From Blautia sp. Marseille-P3201T (lineage in GTDB: Bacteria; Bacillota; Clostridia; Lachnospirales; Lachnospiraceae), in NCBI RefSeq assembly GCF_900120295.1, contig NZ_LT635464.1, positions 1-53,919 on the forward strand: a DNA stretch of 53,919 nucleotides, read 5' to 3'. The translations under genes were made by a program, and so were the position numbers. Below the pieces are notes generated by a model. That model saw nothing but the letters and a program-made list of their open reading frames with translations, was not told where the DNA came from and searched no databases. Positions 24,562-32,274 of this stretch are shown one piece after another. Position 1 is the first letter of the stretch. Each line of letters starts with the position of its first letter.

Positions 24562-26085
24562 ATGCGGATAATTGTTGCTGATGATGAATTTTTTGCCAGA
24601 AAGGCGCTGGTGAAAAGGATTGAAGAATTAACAATCGAAATAGAATTCTGCAAAGAGGCAGAAAACGGCAGAGAAGTTCTGGAACTTCTGGAAGAAGAGG
24701 GGGCAGATTTAGTAGTGACAGATATTCGAATGCCGGATATGGATGGACTGGAGGTAGCCAGACAGCTGTGGGAAAAATTTCCGGAAACTAGTGTAATTAT
24801 TGAAAGTGGATATGCAGATTTTGATTATGCGGCTACAGCTATTCGCTATGGAGTGAAAGATTATCTTACAAAACCGGTAAAAAAAGAAGAGCTTGAAAAA
24901 GCGATAAAAAGAGTAGGAGAAGAGCAAAAGAAGCTGCGACAGAAAATAGAGAAACAGCTGGCAATCCAAAGGGGAGAGTTTATGGATTTTTCCCACATAC
25001 TGGAGAATGAAGTGACAGCAGAGGAAATTTTGGGGAATTTATTTCAGAAAACAGCAGCAGACAGCTGGTATCTGGCAACGGTGCAGAGCAGAAAACAGCA
25101 ATTAAATAAAGAAAAAATTCAAAATATATTAGAGATTTTCAGGGGAGAGGACATTCGTGTAGGTTATTTTTGCCCTAAACAGGAATTTATTCTGGTGTTG
25201 AAAGCTGATGGCGGGAAAGAGTTTCCAGAAATATTTTTCCGAAAAAAACTAGTGTCCTGTTGGAATAAAACAGGGGTAGAATTACAGGTGGGTATTAGTC
25301 AGTGCCATGAAAAAACAGAAAATGGTGTAAAAGAGGGAGCAGGTGCTTACAGGGAAGCAGTGTATGCTATAAATCAGAGACTTTTGCAGCCTGAGCAGCA
25401 GATTTATCGTTATGAAGCAGAGGTAAATGTGGTGCAGTTGTTTTCTCAGGCAGAGGAAATAGAGTTGGAGAGATGTCTGACAGAAAATCGGACTGAGGAT
25501 GCGATAAATATGGCACGAAAGCTGTTTCAACAATGTGAAAATCGAGAGGAAATCAGTATTTATTCTCTTTTTACTTCTTTAATTCAGATTATGAATGTAA
25601 TTAATAAGGTGTATACCATTCGAAAAGGTCAGGAGAGTGAGGAAACGGACAAAAGCTCTTATTTGTTATTTAATTTTAAGACGGATTTGTATGCCTTTCA
25701 TTCTATGGAGGAACTGCAGCGTTATATTTTTGATTTGATTTCCGATATGTCAGAGGAAGAAGGGCAGAAAGCTTCTATTATAGAGGATTTACTTAAATAT
25801 TTAGAGTGGAATTATCAGCATGACATTACGGTTAACGAATTGGCGGCCCATAAGTATTTTGTTAATCCCAGTTATTTGAGCCGCCTGTTTAAGGCGGAGA
25901 CAGGTAAGACATTTTCTAAATATCTGACAGAACTGCGTATGCAGAAGGCTGCGGAGCTTTTAAAGGAGAGCGGGCTGAAAATCAGCGATGTAGCACTTTG
26001 CGTGGGATATAATGATGTATCTTACTTTATACAGACTTTTAAAAAGTATTATCTTATGACTCCTGAGCAATACAGAAATCAGTAA
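24562..26085 (+). CDS. AraC-type response regulator (YesN-like)
   Basis: This 507-residue protein has a receiver domain at residues 1-120 with VADDE and the phospho-acceptor D54 in VVTDIRMPDMDG. A middle region of unknown fold follows, then an AraC DNA-binding domain at about 405-507 (INVNELAAHKYFVNPSYLSRLF-type helices; ISDVALCVGYNDVSYFIQTFKK). ATG 24562 lies after GAGGG. It probably activates the ABC importer 117 bases downstream when the kinase senses sugar; the importer promoter has a TATAAT but a poor -35, as expected for an activated promoter. Confidence 0.92.
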   Translation: MRIIVADDEFFARKALVKRIEELTIEIEFCKEAENGREVLELLEEEGADLVVTDIRMPDMDGLEVARQLWEKFPETSVIIESGYADFDYAATAIRYGVKDYLTKPVKKEELEKAIKRVGEEQKKLRQKIEKQLAIQRGEFMDFSHILENEVTAEEILGNLFQKTAADSWYLATVQSRKQQLNKEKIQNILEIFRGEDIRVGYFCPKQEFILVLKADGGKEFPEIFFRKKLVSCWNKTGVELQVGISQCHEKTENGVKEGAGAYREAVYAINQRLLQPEQQIYRYEAEVNVVQLFSQAEEIELERCLTENRTEDAINMARKLFQQCENREEISIYSLFTSLIQIMNVINKVYTIRKGQESEETDKSSYLLFNFKTDLYAFHSMEELQRYIFDLISDMSEEEGQKASIIEDLLKYLEWNYQHDITVNELAAHKYFVNPSYLSRLFKAETGKTFSKYLTELRMQKAAELLKESGLKISDVALCVGYNDVSYFIQTFKKYYLMTPEQYRNQ

Positions 26086-26140
26086 GAAAATTCTTATTGG
26101 TTATATCAGATAATTTATACTGAAAAAAGGATATTCTCCT

Positions 26141-26146
26141 TATAAT
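26141..26146 (+). promoter_or_regulatory. -10 element of the ABC importer promoter
   Basis: TATAAT lies 57 bases before the start codon. No good -35 is found 16-18 bases upstream (ACTGAA), which fits dependence on an activator, probably the AraC-type regulator just upstream. Confidence 0.5.
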
Positions 26147-26202
26147 AAATTCCAGAAAGAGGGTAAGACCCCAAAAAGGAATGTTATAAGGAGGATTTTT
26201 TT

Positions 26203-27489
26203 ATGAAAGGAAAAAAATTAACAGCACTTGGACTTGCTGCAATGATGGGTATGAGTTTGCTTACCGGCTGCAGTGGCGGAAGTGCAGAGACAGGAAAAGA
26301 AACAAAGAAAACTTCTGATGGAAAGACAGAATTGGAACTGTTTGGTACAAAGCCGGAAAATAAAGAAACTTTACAGAAATTAGTAGATACTTACAATAAA
26401 TCTCAGGATAAAGTAACTGTAAAATTGACACAGCCTGCAGATGCTGGTACAGTTTTGAAAACTCGTATGACAAAAAATGACCTTCCTGATATGGTAGCTA
26501 TGGGTGGTGATTTCAACTATGCGGAATTACAGTCTGCAGGAGTGCTGACAGACTTATCCGGGGAAGAATTTTTGGATGATATTAATGAGTCTTACATTAA
26601 TATGCTTTATGCCTTGAATAAAGATCAGGAAGAAAAATCTTACGGTGTCCCTTATGCAACAAATTCTTCCGGAATTATTTATAACAAAGATATTTTCGCA
26701 GAAAATGAGATTGAAATTCCGACTACTTTTTCTGAATTAATGGCAGTATGTGAAAAGTTAGAAGCAGCAGGAGTCACACCATTTGAACTGACTTTCAAAG
26801 ATGCATGGACTATTCTTCCGGCATGGAATGCGATGGCGCCGGTTATGCAGCCGGAAAACTTCTACAACGATAAGAAAGCCGGAAAAGCTACTTTTGAAGG
26901 TACTCACGAAGCAATTTTGGAAAATTATCTGAAACTGGTAGAGTATGCACAGAAAGACTACATGGGTACTTCTTATGATGACGGAAATAAGAAATTTGCG
27001 GCAGGGGAAGCAGCTATGATGATAAATGGAAGTTGGGCGATTACAGAAATCAAAAAAGCAAATCCGGATGTTAATATTGACCAGTTTAAATTCCCGGCTA
27101 CTGATGAGGCAGATGCAAATAAAGTAACCTCCGGTGTGGACGTACTTCTGGGTATTACTACAAATTGCGGTGATCCAGACGGTGCAAAAGATTTCATTAG
27201 CTTTATGGTGCAGAAAGAAAATGCACAGCTTTATGCAGATGAGCAGTTTGCTTTCTCCGCAGTAAAAGGTGTTGAACAGAACGACCCAAGTGTTGCAGGT
27301 GCAAAACCGGATATTGAAGCCGGAAATGTGGTAGACTTCCCAGACCACTACTATCCAAGCGGATTTGATATAAGCGCAGCTCTTTCCAACTTCTTCCTGG
27401 AAAAAGGAAACGGAAAAGATGATGCGGCAAATATTGCAGATACTTTAAAGAAATTGGATACAGATTATGATACATTAAATGTGAACTAA
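26203..27489 (+). CDS. Sugar ABC importer, solute-binding lipoprotein
   Basis: This 428-residue family 1 binding protein has a lipoprotein signal (MKGKKLTALGLAAMMGMSLL, then TGCSGG with the lipid-modified cysteine at 23). The mature protein shows NKSQDKVTVKLTQ and the AAMMINGSWAITEI segment typical of oligosaccharide-binding proteins. It delivers sugar to the two permeases encoded next. AAGGAGG precedes the start. The exact sugar cannot be read from the sequence, and no glycosidase gene is present to suggest it. Confidence 0.92.
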   Translation: MKGKKLTALGLAAMMGMSLLTGCSGGSAETGKETKKTSDGKTELELFGTKPENKETLQKLVDTYNKSQDKVTVKLTQPADAGTVLKTRMTKNDLPDMVAMGGDFNYAELQSAGVLTDLSGEEFLDDINESYINMLYALNKDQEEKSYGVPYATNSSGIIYNKDIFAENEIEIPTTFSELMAVCEKLEAAGVTPFELTFKDAWTILPAWNAMAPVMQPENFYNDKKAGKATFEGTHEAILENYLKLVEYAQKDYMGTSYDDGNKKFAAGEAAMMINGSWAITEIKKANPDVNIDQFKFPATDEADANKVTSGVDVLLGITTNCGDPDGAKDFISFMVQKENAQLYADEQFAFSAVKGVEQNDPSVAGAKPDIEAGNVVDFPDHYYPSGFDISAALSNFFLEKGNGKDDAANIADTLKKLDTDYDTLNVN

Positions 27490-27500
27490 GAGGTAGAAGA

Positions 27501-28385
27501 ATGAAGAAGAAACACGGAAAGAAATCCACTGTCAACAAATCGTTTTATTTTATGGTGGTTCCGTTTATAATTCTGTTCTTTATTTTCCATACTATACCGT
27601 TTTTCCAGGGTATCTTTTATAGTTTTACTGACTGGAAAGGGTATGGTATCTGGAATACCGTAGGATTTCGGAACTACATTCAGTTTTTTAAAGACCCGGC
27701 TATGGGACAGACTTATGCCTTTACAATTAAATTTGCACTGTGTGCCACAATTTTAGTAAATGCTCTCAGTCTTGCTCTTGCCTGTGGTTTAAATGCAAAA
27801 ATAAAATTTAAAAATACTATTAAGGCAATTTATTTTCTTCCTTATATGTTGGGTACTTTGATTATTGGTTTTGTATTTAACTTTATTTTCGGTAATGTCA
27901 TTCCTATTTGGGGACAGAAGCTGGGAATTGAGGCGCTGAGTACAAATATTCTGGGAACCAATCATGCGTGGCTGGGAATTTTGTTTGTAACGGTATGGCA
28001 GGCTATGGCATTTAACACTTTGATTTACCTGTCAGGACTGCAGACGGTGGACCGTGACGTATATGAAGCAGCAGACCTGGACGGTGCAACTGGATTTAAG
28101 AGATTTACTAAGATTACTTTCCCTTTAATTGCCCCATTCTTTACCATTAATATGGTTTTGAGTGTGAAAAACTTCCTTATGGCATTCGACCAGATTATGG
28201 CAATGACAGGCGGTGGTCCCGGTACATCCACAACAAGTATCTCTGTATTAATTTACAAACGAGGTTTTGACGGTGGACAGTTTGCATACCAATCAGCCAA
28301 TGCGGTAATTCTGTTTCTGATTATTGCGGGAATTTCTATATTCCAGCTGAAAGTACTTGAGAAGAGGGAGGCGAAGATGAACTAA
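27501..28385 (+). CDS. Sugar ABC importer permease (MalF/UgpA type)
   Basis: This 294-residue protein has six membrane helices and the permease EAA loop (YEAADLDGATGFKRFTKITF) that docks the ATPase. Its start is 12 bases after the binding-protein stop, with GAGGTAGAAG upstream, and its stop shares bases with the next start. No ATPase gene is linked, so it must use a shared MsmK/UgpC-like ATPase encoded elsewhere, as is common for this class. Confidence 0.93.
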   Translation: MKKKHGKKSTVNKSFYFMVVPFIILFFIFHTIPFFQGIFYSFTDWKGYGIWNTVGFRNYIQFFKDPAMGQTYAFTIKFALCATILVNALSLALACGLNAKIKFKNTIKAIYFLPYMLGTLIIGFVFNFIFGNVIPIWGQKLGIEALSTNILGTNHAWLGILFVTVWQAMAFNTLIYLSGLQTVDRDVYEAADLDGATGFKRFTKITFPLIAPFFTINMVLSVKNFLMAFDQIMAMTGGGPGTSTTSISVLIYKRGFDGGQFAYQSANAVILFLIIAGISIFQLKVLEKREAKMN

Positions 28386-29230
28386 TGGGAAAAAGCAAAT
28401 GTAAAGTAAAAGAAAAATATAACTGGCCCATGACTATACTGCTGCTTGTGCTGGCAGTGGTGTTTATCCTCGGACCTTTATATATAGCAGTACTGATTGC
28501 AGTAAAAGACCCGTCAGAAATGGCGAATGTATTGTCTTTTCCAAAAAAACTCAGATTGCAGAATTTTGTAGATGCATGGGTAATGACGGATTATCCGAGA
28601 AAGTTTATGAATACTTTGTTCATTACGGTTATTAATCTGGTATTTACCATTCTTTCAAATTCTATGGTAGCTTATGCTATTACAAGGAATAAAGACAAGA
28701 GTAAATTTTTTAACTTCGCGTATTACTACTTTGTCAGTGCTATGTTCATTCCGTTTAATGTTATTATGCTGCCATTGGTAAAACAGGCTTCTGCCTTCCA
28801 TATGGACAATATTTTTGGAATTACGTTCCTGTATATTATTTTCGGTCTTCCGATGAATATTTTCCTGTATACGGGTTTTGTAAAATCCATACCTCCGGTT
28901 CTGGATGAAGCGGCCTATATTGACGGTGCAACTCCGTTTCAGACCTTTTATAAAATTATTTTTCCTTTGATGAAGCCTATGAGCGCGACTGTGGCTATTC
29001 TGTCCTTTATGTGGACCTGGAATGACTTCTCCATGCCTCTGGTACTTTTAAGCGAGGAGAAATATCAGACCTTACAGCTGGCACAGTATGTGTTTAAGGG
29101 GCAATTTAATACAGAATATAATCTGGCATTTGCATCTTATGTGCTGGTACTGATCCCAATTCTTCTAGTGTATATTTTCTGTCAGAAGTGGATTATTGCG
29201 GGAGTTACCAACGGGGCAGTAAAGGCATAA
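28385..29230 (+). CDS. Sugar ABC importer permease (MalG/UgpE type)
   Basis: This 281-residue protein has six membrane helices and the EAA loop DEAAYIDGATPFQTFYKIIF. Its ATG uses the last A of the preceding stop codon, a sign of coupled translation. It is the partner of the upstream permease. No terminator hairpin is visible before the queT promoter, so some read-through is possible. Confidence 0.93.
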   Translation: MGKSKCKVKEKYNWPMTILLLVLAVVFILGPLYIAVLIAVKDPSEMANVLSFPKKLRLQNFVDAWVMTDYPRKFMNTLFITVINLVFTILSNSMVAYAITRNKDKSKFFNFAYYYFVSAMFIPFNVIMLPLVKQASAFHMDNIFGITFLYIIFGLPMNIFLYTGFVKSIPPVLDEAAYIDGATPFQTFYKIIFPLMKPMSATVAILSFMWTWNDFSMPLVLLSEEKYQTLQLAQYVFKGQFNTEYNLAFASYVLVLIPILLVYIFCQKWIIAGVTNGAVKA

Positions 29231-29245
29231 AATTTTGAACAGACC

Positions 29246-29274
29246 TTGATTTTTCAGCACTGCCATGCTATACT
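29246..29274 (+). promoter_or_regulatory. Promoter of queT
   Basis: TTGATT (29246-29251), a 17-base spacer and TATACT (29269-29274). Transcription would begin near 29281, giving a leader of about 160 bases with several hairpins before the riboswitch-like element. Confidence 0.7.
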
Positions 29275-29342
29275 ACCAATCGTTGTAAAGCCCATAAAAA
29301 CAAGGTCTTATAAGGGCTTCGCCGATTTCCGGCATAATGGGA

Positions 29343-29378
29343 TGTTATAAAAGACATCCGCCGGATATCTTTTATAAC
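29343..29378 (+). other. Long hairpin in the queT leader
   Basis: An inverted repeat of about 17 bases per arm (TTATAAAAGA and ATCCG facing CGGAT and TCTTTTATAA) sits just before the riboswitch-like element. No T-run follows, so it is not a standard terminator. It may be a structural or processing element. Confidence 0.5.
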
Positions 29379-29388
29379 CGCTTAGGCG

Positions 29389-29432
29389 CGAGTGTTCGTG
29401 ACCTTCCACTCGTAAAACAAAACTAAAGGAGA
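29389..29432 (+). promoter_or_regulatory. preQ1-I-like riboswitch controlling queT translation
   Basis: CGAGTG pairs with CACTCG around the loop TTCGTGACCTTC, followed by an A-rich tail TAAAACAAAACTAAAGGAG that contains the ribosome site. This is the layout of preQ1-I aptamers: a small hairpin with a TTCGTGAC-type loop and an A-rich tail folding back so that ligand binding hides the ribosome site. The downstream gene is a queuosine-precursor transporter, the usual target. I identified it by eye, without a covariance model. Confidence 0.7.
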
Positions 29433-29441
29433 AAACAGAAT

Positions 29442-29936
29442 ATGAAAAACAAAAATGTGTCGTACTTAACACAGGCTGCAATGATTGCGGCAATCTACGT
29501 GGTGCTTACTATTGTCTTTGCGCCTATCAGCTTTGGAGAAATACAGGTTCGTATTGCCGAAATGCTGACAATTTTACCTATTTTTACACCGGCGGCAATT
29601 CCGGGATTGTTTGTAGGATGTCTGATTGGAAATATTACAGGCGGAGCAATCTTACCTGACATTATTTGCGGCAGCATCGCAACACTTATAGGAGCGGCAG
29701 GGACATACGCATTGAGAAATCACCACAGAGCATTGGCAGTTTTACCGCCTATTTTGGTAAATGCCTTGGTTGTTCCGTTTGTACTTCGCTATGCTTACGG
29801 TGTGGTACTTCCAATTCCATTTTTGGCTTTAACCGTAGGAATTGGGGAAATTATTTCCTGTGGAATACTGGGAAATGTTTTAGCGGCAGTTTTGAAAAAA
29901 TATAGCGGAAAGATTTTCGCATCACAAAGAGCATAA
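29442..29936 (+). CDS. queT: QueT-family queuosine precursor transporter
   Basis: This 164-residue membrane protein has about five helices and the QueT/COG4708 hallmarks (APISFGEIQVRIAEMLTILP, IPGLFVGCLIGNI). It is the substrate-binding component of an ECF-type importer for preQ1 or related queuosine precursors and would work with a shared energising module encoded elsewhere. AAAGGAG, part of the riboswitch tail, sets the start. No other queuosine gene is nearby. Confidence 0.9.
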   Translation: MKNKNVSYLTQAAMIAAIYVVLTIVFAPISFGEIQVRIAEMLTILPIFTPAAIPGLFVGCLIGNITGGAILPDIICGSIATLIGAAGTYALRNHHRALAVLPPILVNALVVPFVLRYAYGVVLPIPFLALTVGIGEIISCGILGNVLAAVLKKYSGKIFASQRA

Positions 29937-29951
29937 GATAAAAAATAAGGG

Positions 29952-29980
29952 GGTTCTGCAGACGCAGGATCTTCTTTTTT
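29952..29980 (+). terminator. Terminator of queT, invaded by a transposon in its U-tract
   Basis: GGTTCTGC pairs with GCAGGATC (two G-U pairs) around AGAC, followed by CTTCTTTTTT. The last eight bases of that tract (29973-29980) are the left copy of the target duplication of the composite element. Confidence 0.85.
29973..29980 (+). repeat. Target site duplication, left copy
   Basis: TCTTTTTT directly abuts the left terminal repeat at 29981 and is repeated exactly at 36762-36769 after the right terminal repeat. Eight bases is the duplication length of ISL3-family transposition. Confidence 0.75.
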
Positions 29981-30113
29981 GGTTCTATGTCAATAGTTGG
30001 GGCGGGATTTTCTGAATTCCGCTCCATAGTTGTATTTAGAGGTATTTTTTGTTTGCATGGAAAAAATCAAATTTATGACATGGCAAACAAACCTTCAAGC
30101 ACCCACCTTGTTT

Positions 30114-30626
30114 TTAATTGTCTGTTACAAGAAAAATACGAGTTCTGAGACGTTCAAATTTTCGAATTCCATAGGAAATACGTTTCAGAACTTTTATCTT
30201 ATTGTTAAATCCTTCTGTTGGTCCATTGGTGATATGTGGATATTTAAAAGCATGAAGGATTTCTTTTGCCCAGTTCCGGTAGGTTCTGGCACATTTTTCA
30301 AATTCCGCCAGACCGGAAGTTTCAGCTGCTTTTATCCAGTCAAAGAAATTTTTTCTCTGCCGGGAATATTTGTGGTCCTGACAGATATCATAAAATTTTT
30401 CTTTCAGGAAATGTGCCTTGTGCAGGTCGTCGTTATAAAGCAGCATAAGGTCACAGGCTTTTTTGTTTTCCTCATTTAACTTCTGGTATCTGGTAAGGAT
30501 GAGACGTTTACTCTTTTTGTAATACTTCCGCAGGGAAGAAGGCATGGAACGTTGCAGTCTTTTGCGGACACCTTCAATTGCCCATGTAACCTGCCGGATA
30601 AAATGATATTTGTCAATGATAATCTT
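30114..30626 (-). pseudogene. ISL3-family transposase, C-terminal part (truncated by an IS4-like element)
   Basis: On the minus strand this frame encodes about the last 170 residues of an ISL3-type transposase (KIIIDKYHFIRQVTWAIEG through KFERLRTRIFLVTDN). It is nearly identical to the copy at 35515-36603 where they overlap, and it retains the true C-terminus that the other copy lacks. Upstream sequence switches at 30627 into the end of the IS4-like element, and the missing N-terminal half is not found on the far side of that element, so a deletion followed the insertion. Confidence 0.85.
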
Positions 30627-32193
30627 CTTGAGTTTCCGCAGTTCTGTCCACAGAACTCCCAATCAGTCTTACTGATTATACACAATTTTTTAAAAATGCC
30701 CAAAATATAAGGAATTCTCTCTCTTTTTGATGTAAAATAAAATCACCACAAAATTATCCCACTAAACAAAAAAAGAAAGGATCCCTTATGGCTAATTTTA
30801 CATCAAAAACCTACCAAATGAAACGGGAAATTTTAACTTTTTCAAATAAATTTTCCGGAAAGCTTCCCAAACCGGAACGAAAGTTTATGGCTGACATGAA
30901 TTATGGTATGCTTGCTTCCAACAGTTGTCTGCTTACAGACATTGTTGACCGGTTACATGAGCATTCCAAAAAGATTAATAGCGTCGACCGCCTTTCCAGA
31001 CATTTATCAAAAGGCACACCAAAAGACGCTTTAAATGCTTACCTGACCAACATAAAAAAATGGTGTCCGGTTCATCCTGTCATTCATATCGATGACAGTG
31101 ACGTTGTAAAACCGGATGGTTATAAATTTGAGTCTCTCGGCTTGGTACGCGATGGTTCTGAGAGTACCTCTGCAAAAAATGTCTATAAGAAAGGGTATCA
31201 TGTCACAGAAGCCACTGTACTTACCAACAACAATCATCCAGTCAGTCTTTTTTCAGAAATTCATTCTTCAAAGGAAAAAAGCTTCACATCCACCAATGAC
31301 ATTACTTTTTCTGCTATGGAACGTGCAGCTGCATTATTTGAAAAAGCAACCTTTGTCATGGACCGGGGCTACGATGATAACAAGATGTTTCTCAAACTGG
31401 ACTCCATGGACCAGGAATATGTCATCCGCCTGACTGCAAAACGGAAGCTCCTATACCATAATAAATGGGTATTTGCCACGGAACTGCGTAACAGAAGGAA
31501 AGGCAAAGTAAAACTTCCCCTGTTCTACAAAGGGAAAAAGCACGAGGCTTATCTTTCCCATGTAAAAGTACAAATCACTGCATCCAGAAAAGATATTTAT
31601 TTAGTCCTTGTTTATGGCATTACGGATCACCCTATGATGCTTGCAACCAATAAAGAGATCAAATCGAAAAACGATGTGATAAAGGTTGCAAAGCTTTATT
31701 TTTCCAGATGGCGCATTGAAGAATATTTCCGCTGTAAAAAACAGATATTCCAATTTGAAAACTTCCGGGTACGGAAGCTCAAAGCAATCAATGCCTTAAA
31801 TTTCTATATCACTTTATGCATGGCATTCCTGGCTCATCTTTCCATGAAGCCGGAAACAAATATCCTTAAAGCTGCTATTATAAAGACAGCGGATCCAATA
31901 ACAGAAAGATATTTTCACTTTTATTGGCTCTGCTGTTTTTGCAATAGCAACTTCTATAAACATTTTTGTAGAGGTACTCTCAGACCATTACGTATCCAGC
32001 CAAAAGACTCAAATTTATAATCATCGGGTTTTTCAGCGACCTGGTCATCGATATGAATGACAGGGGAAGCCGAGTATCATTTCTTTACGTGGGTTAGATA
32101 AGCGTTCAAAGCACTTTTGGGTGCTTTTGGAAAGTTGTGTATAATCAGCAGGGATGAGTAGAAGTTCTGTGGATAGAACTGCGGAAACTCAAG
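30627..32193 (+). mobile_element. IS4-like insertion sequence with about 60-base terminal inverted repeats
   Basis: The left end (CTTGAGTTTCCGCAG...) and the inverted right end (32131-32193) agree for about 30 bases with one mismatch. Each contains an inner palindrome (AGTTCTGT/ACAGAACT) and a TGATTATACACAA block. It carries one transposase gene on the plus strand. No target duplication is seen, because the flanks differ (ISL3 sequence on the left, unrelated sequence on the right), which points to a later deletion at the right side. Confidence 0.8.
30788..32020 (+). pseudogene. IS4-family (DDE) transposase with a replaced C-terminus
   Basis: The first roughly 379 codons are a DDE transposase with HIDDSDVV (first D), TFVMDRGYDDN (second D) and the SRWRIEEYFRCKKQ segment with the catalytic E. 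From about 31925 to 32124 the DNA is the reverse complement of a diverged copy of the gene's own early part (similar to about 31013-31215). The last 31 residues of the frame are therefore antisense nonsense rather than the natural C-terminus. Loss of the C-terminal helices probably inactivates it. The start is at ATG 30788. Confidence 0.75.
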
Positions 32194-32203
32194 CAAGTTT
32201 TAC

Positions 32204-32232
32204 TTGACTCTCTTTTTCTATCTATATATAAT
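32204..32232 (+). promoter_or_regulatory. Promoter of the glycosyltransferase cassette
   Basis: TTGACT (32204-32209), a 17-base spacer and TATAAT (32227-32232) start 10 bases after the IS4-like element ends and lie about 45 bases before the ATG at 32275. Confidence 0.7.
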
Positions 32233-32274
32233 AATTTAGGAATTTTAATTTAAGAAAAAGGGGGGATAAGATTG

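Noticed and set aside
30266-30448. Plus-strand frames across both ISL3 copies
   Set aside because: They are antisense to clear transposase sequence and recur in both copies only because the DNA is duplicated.
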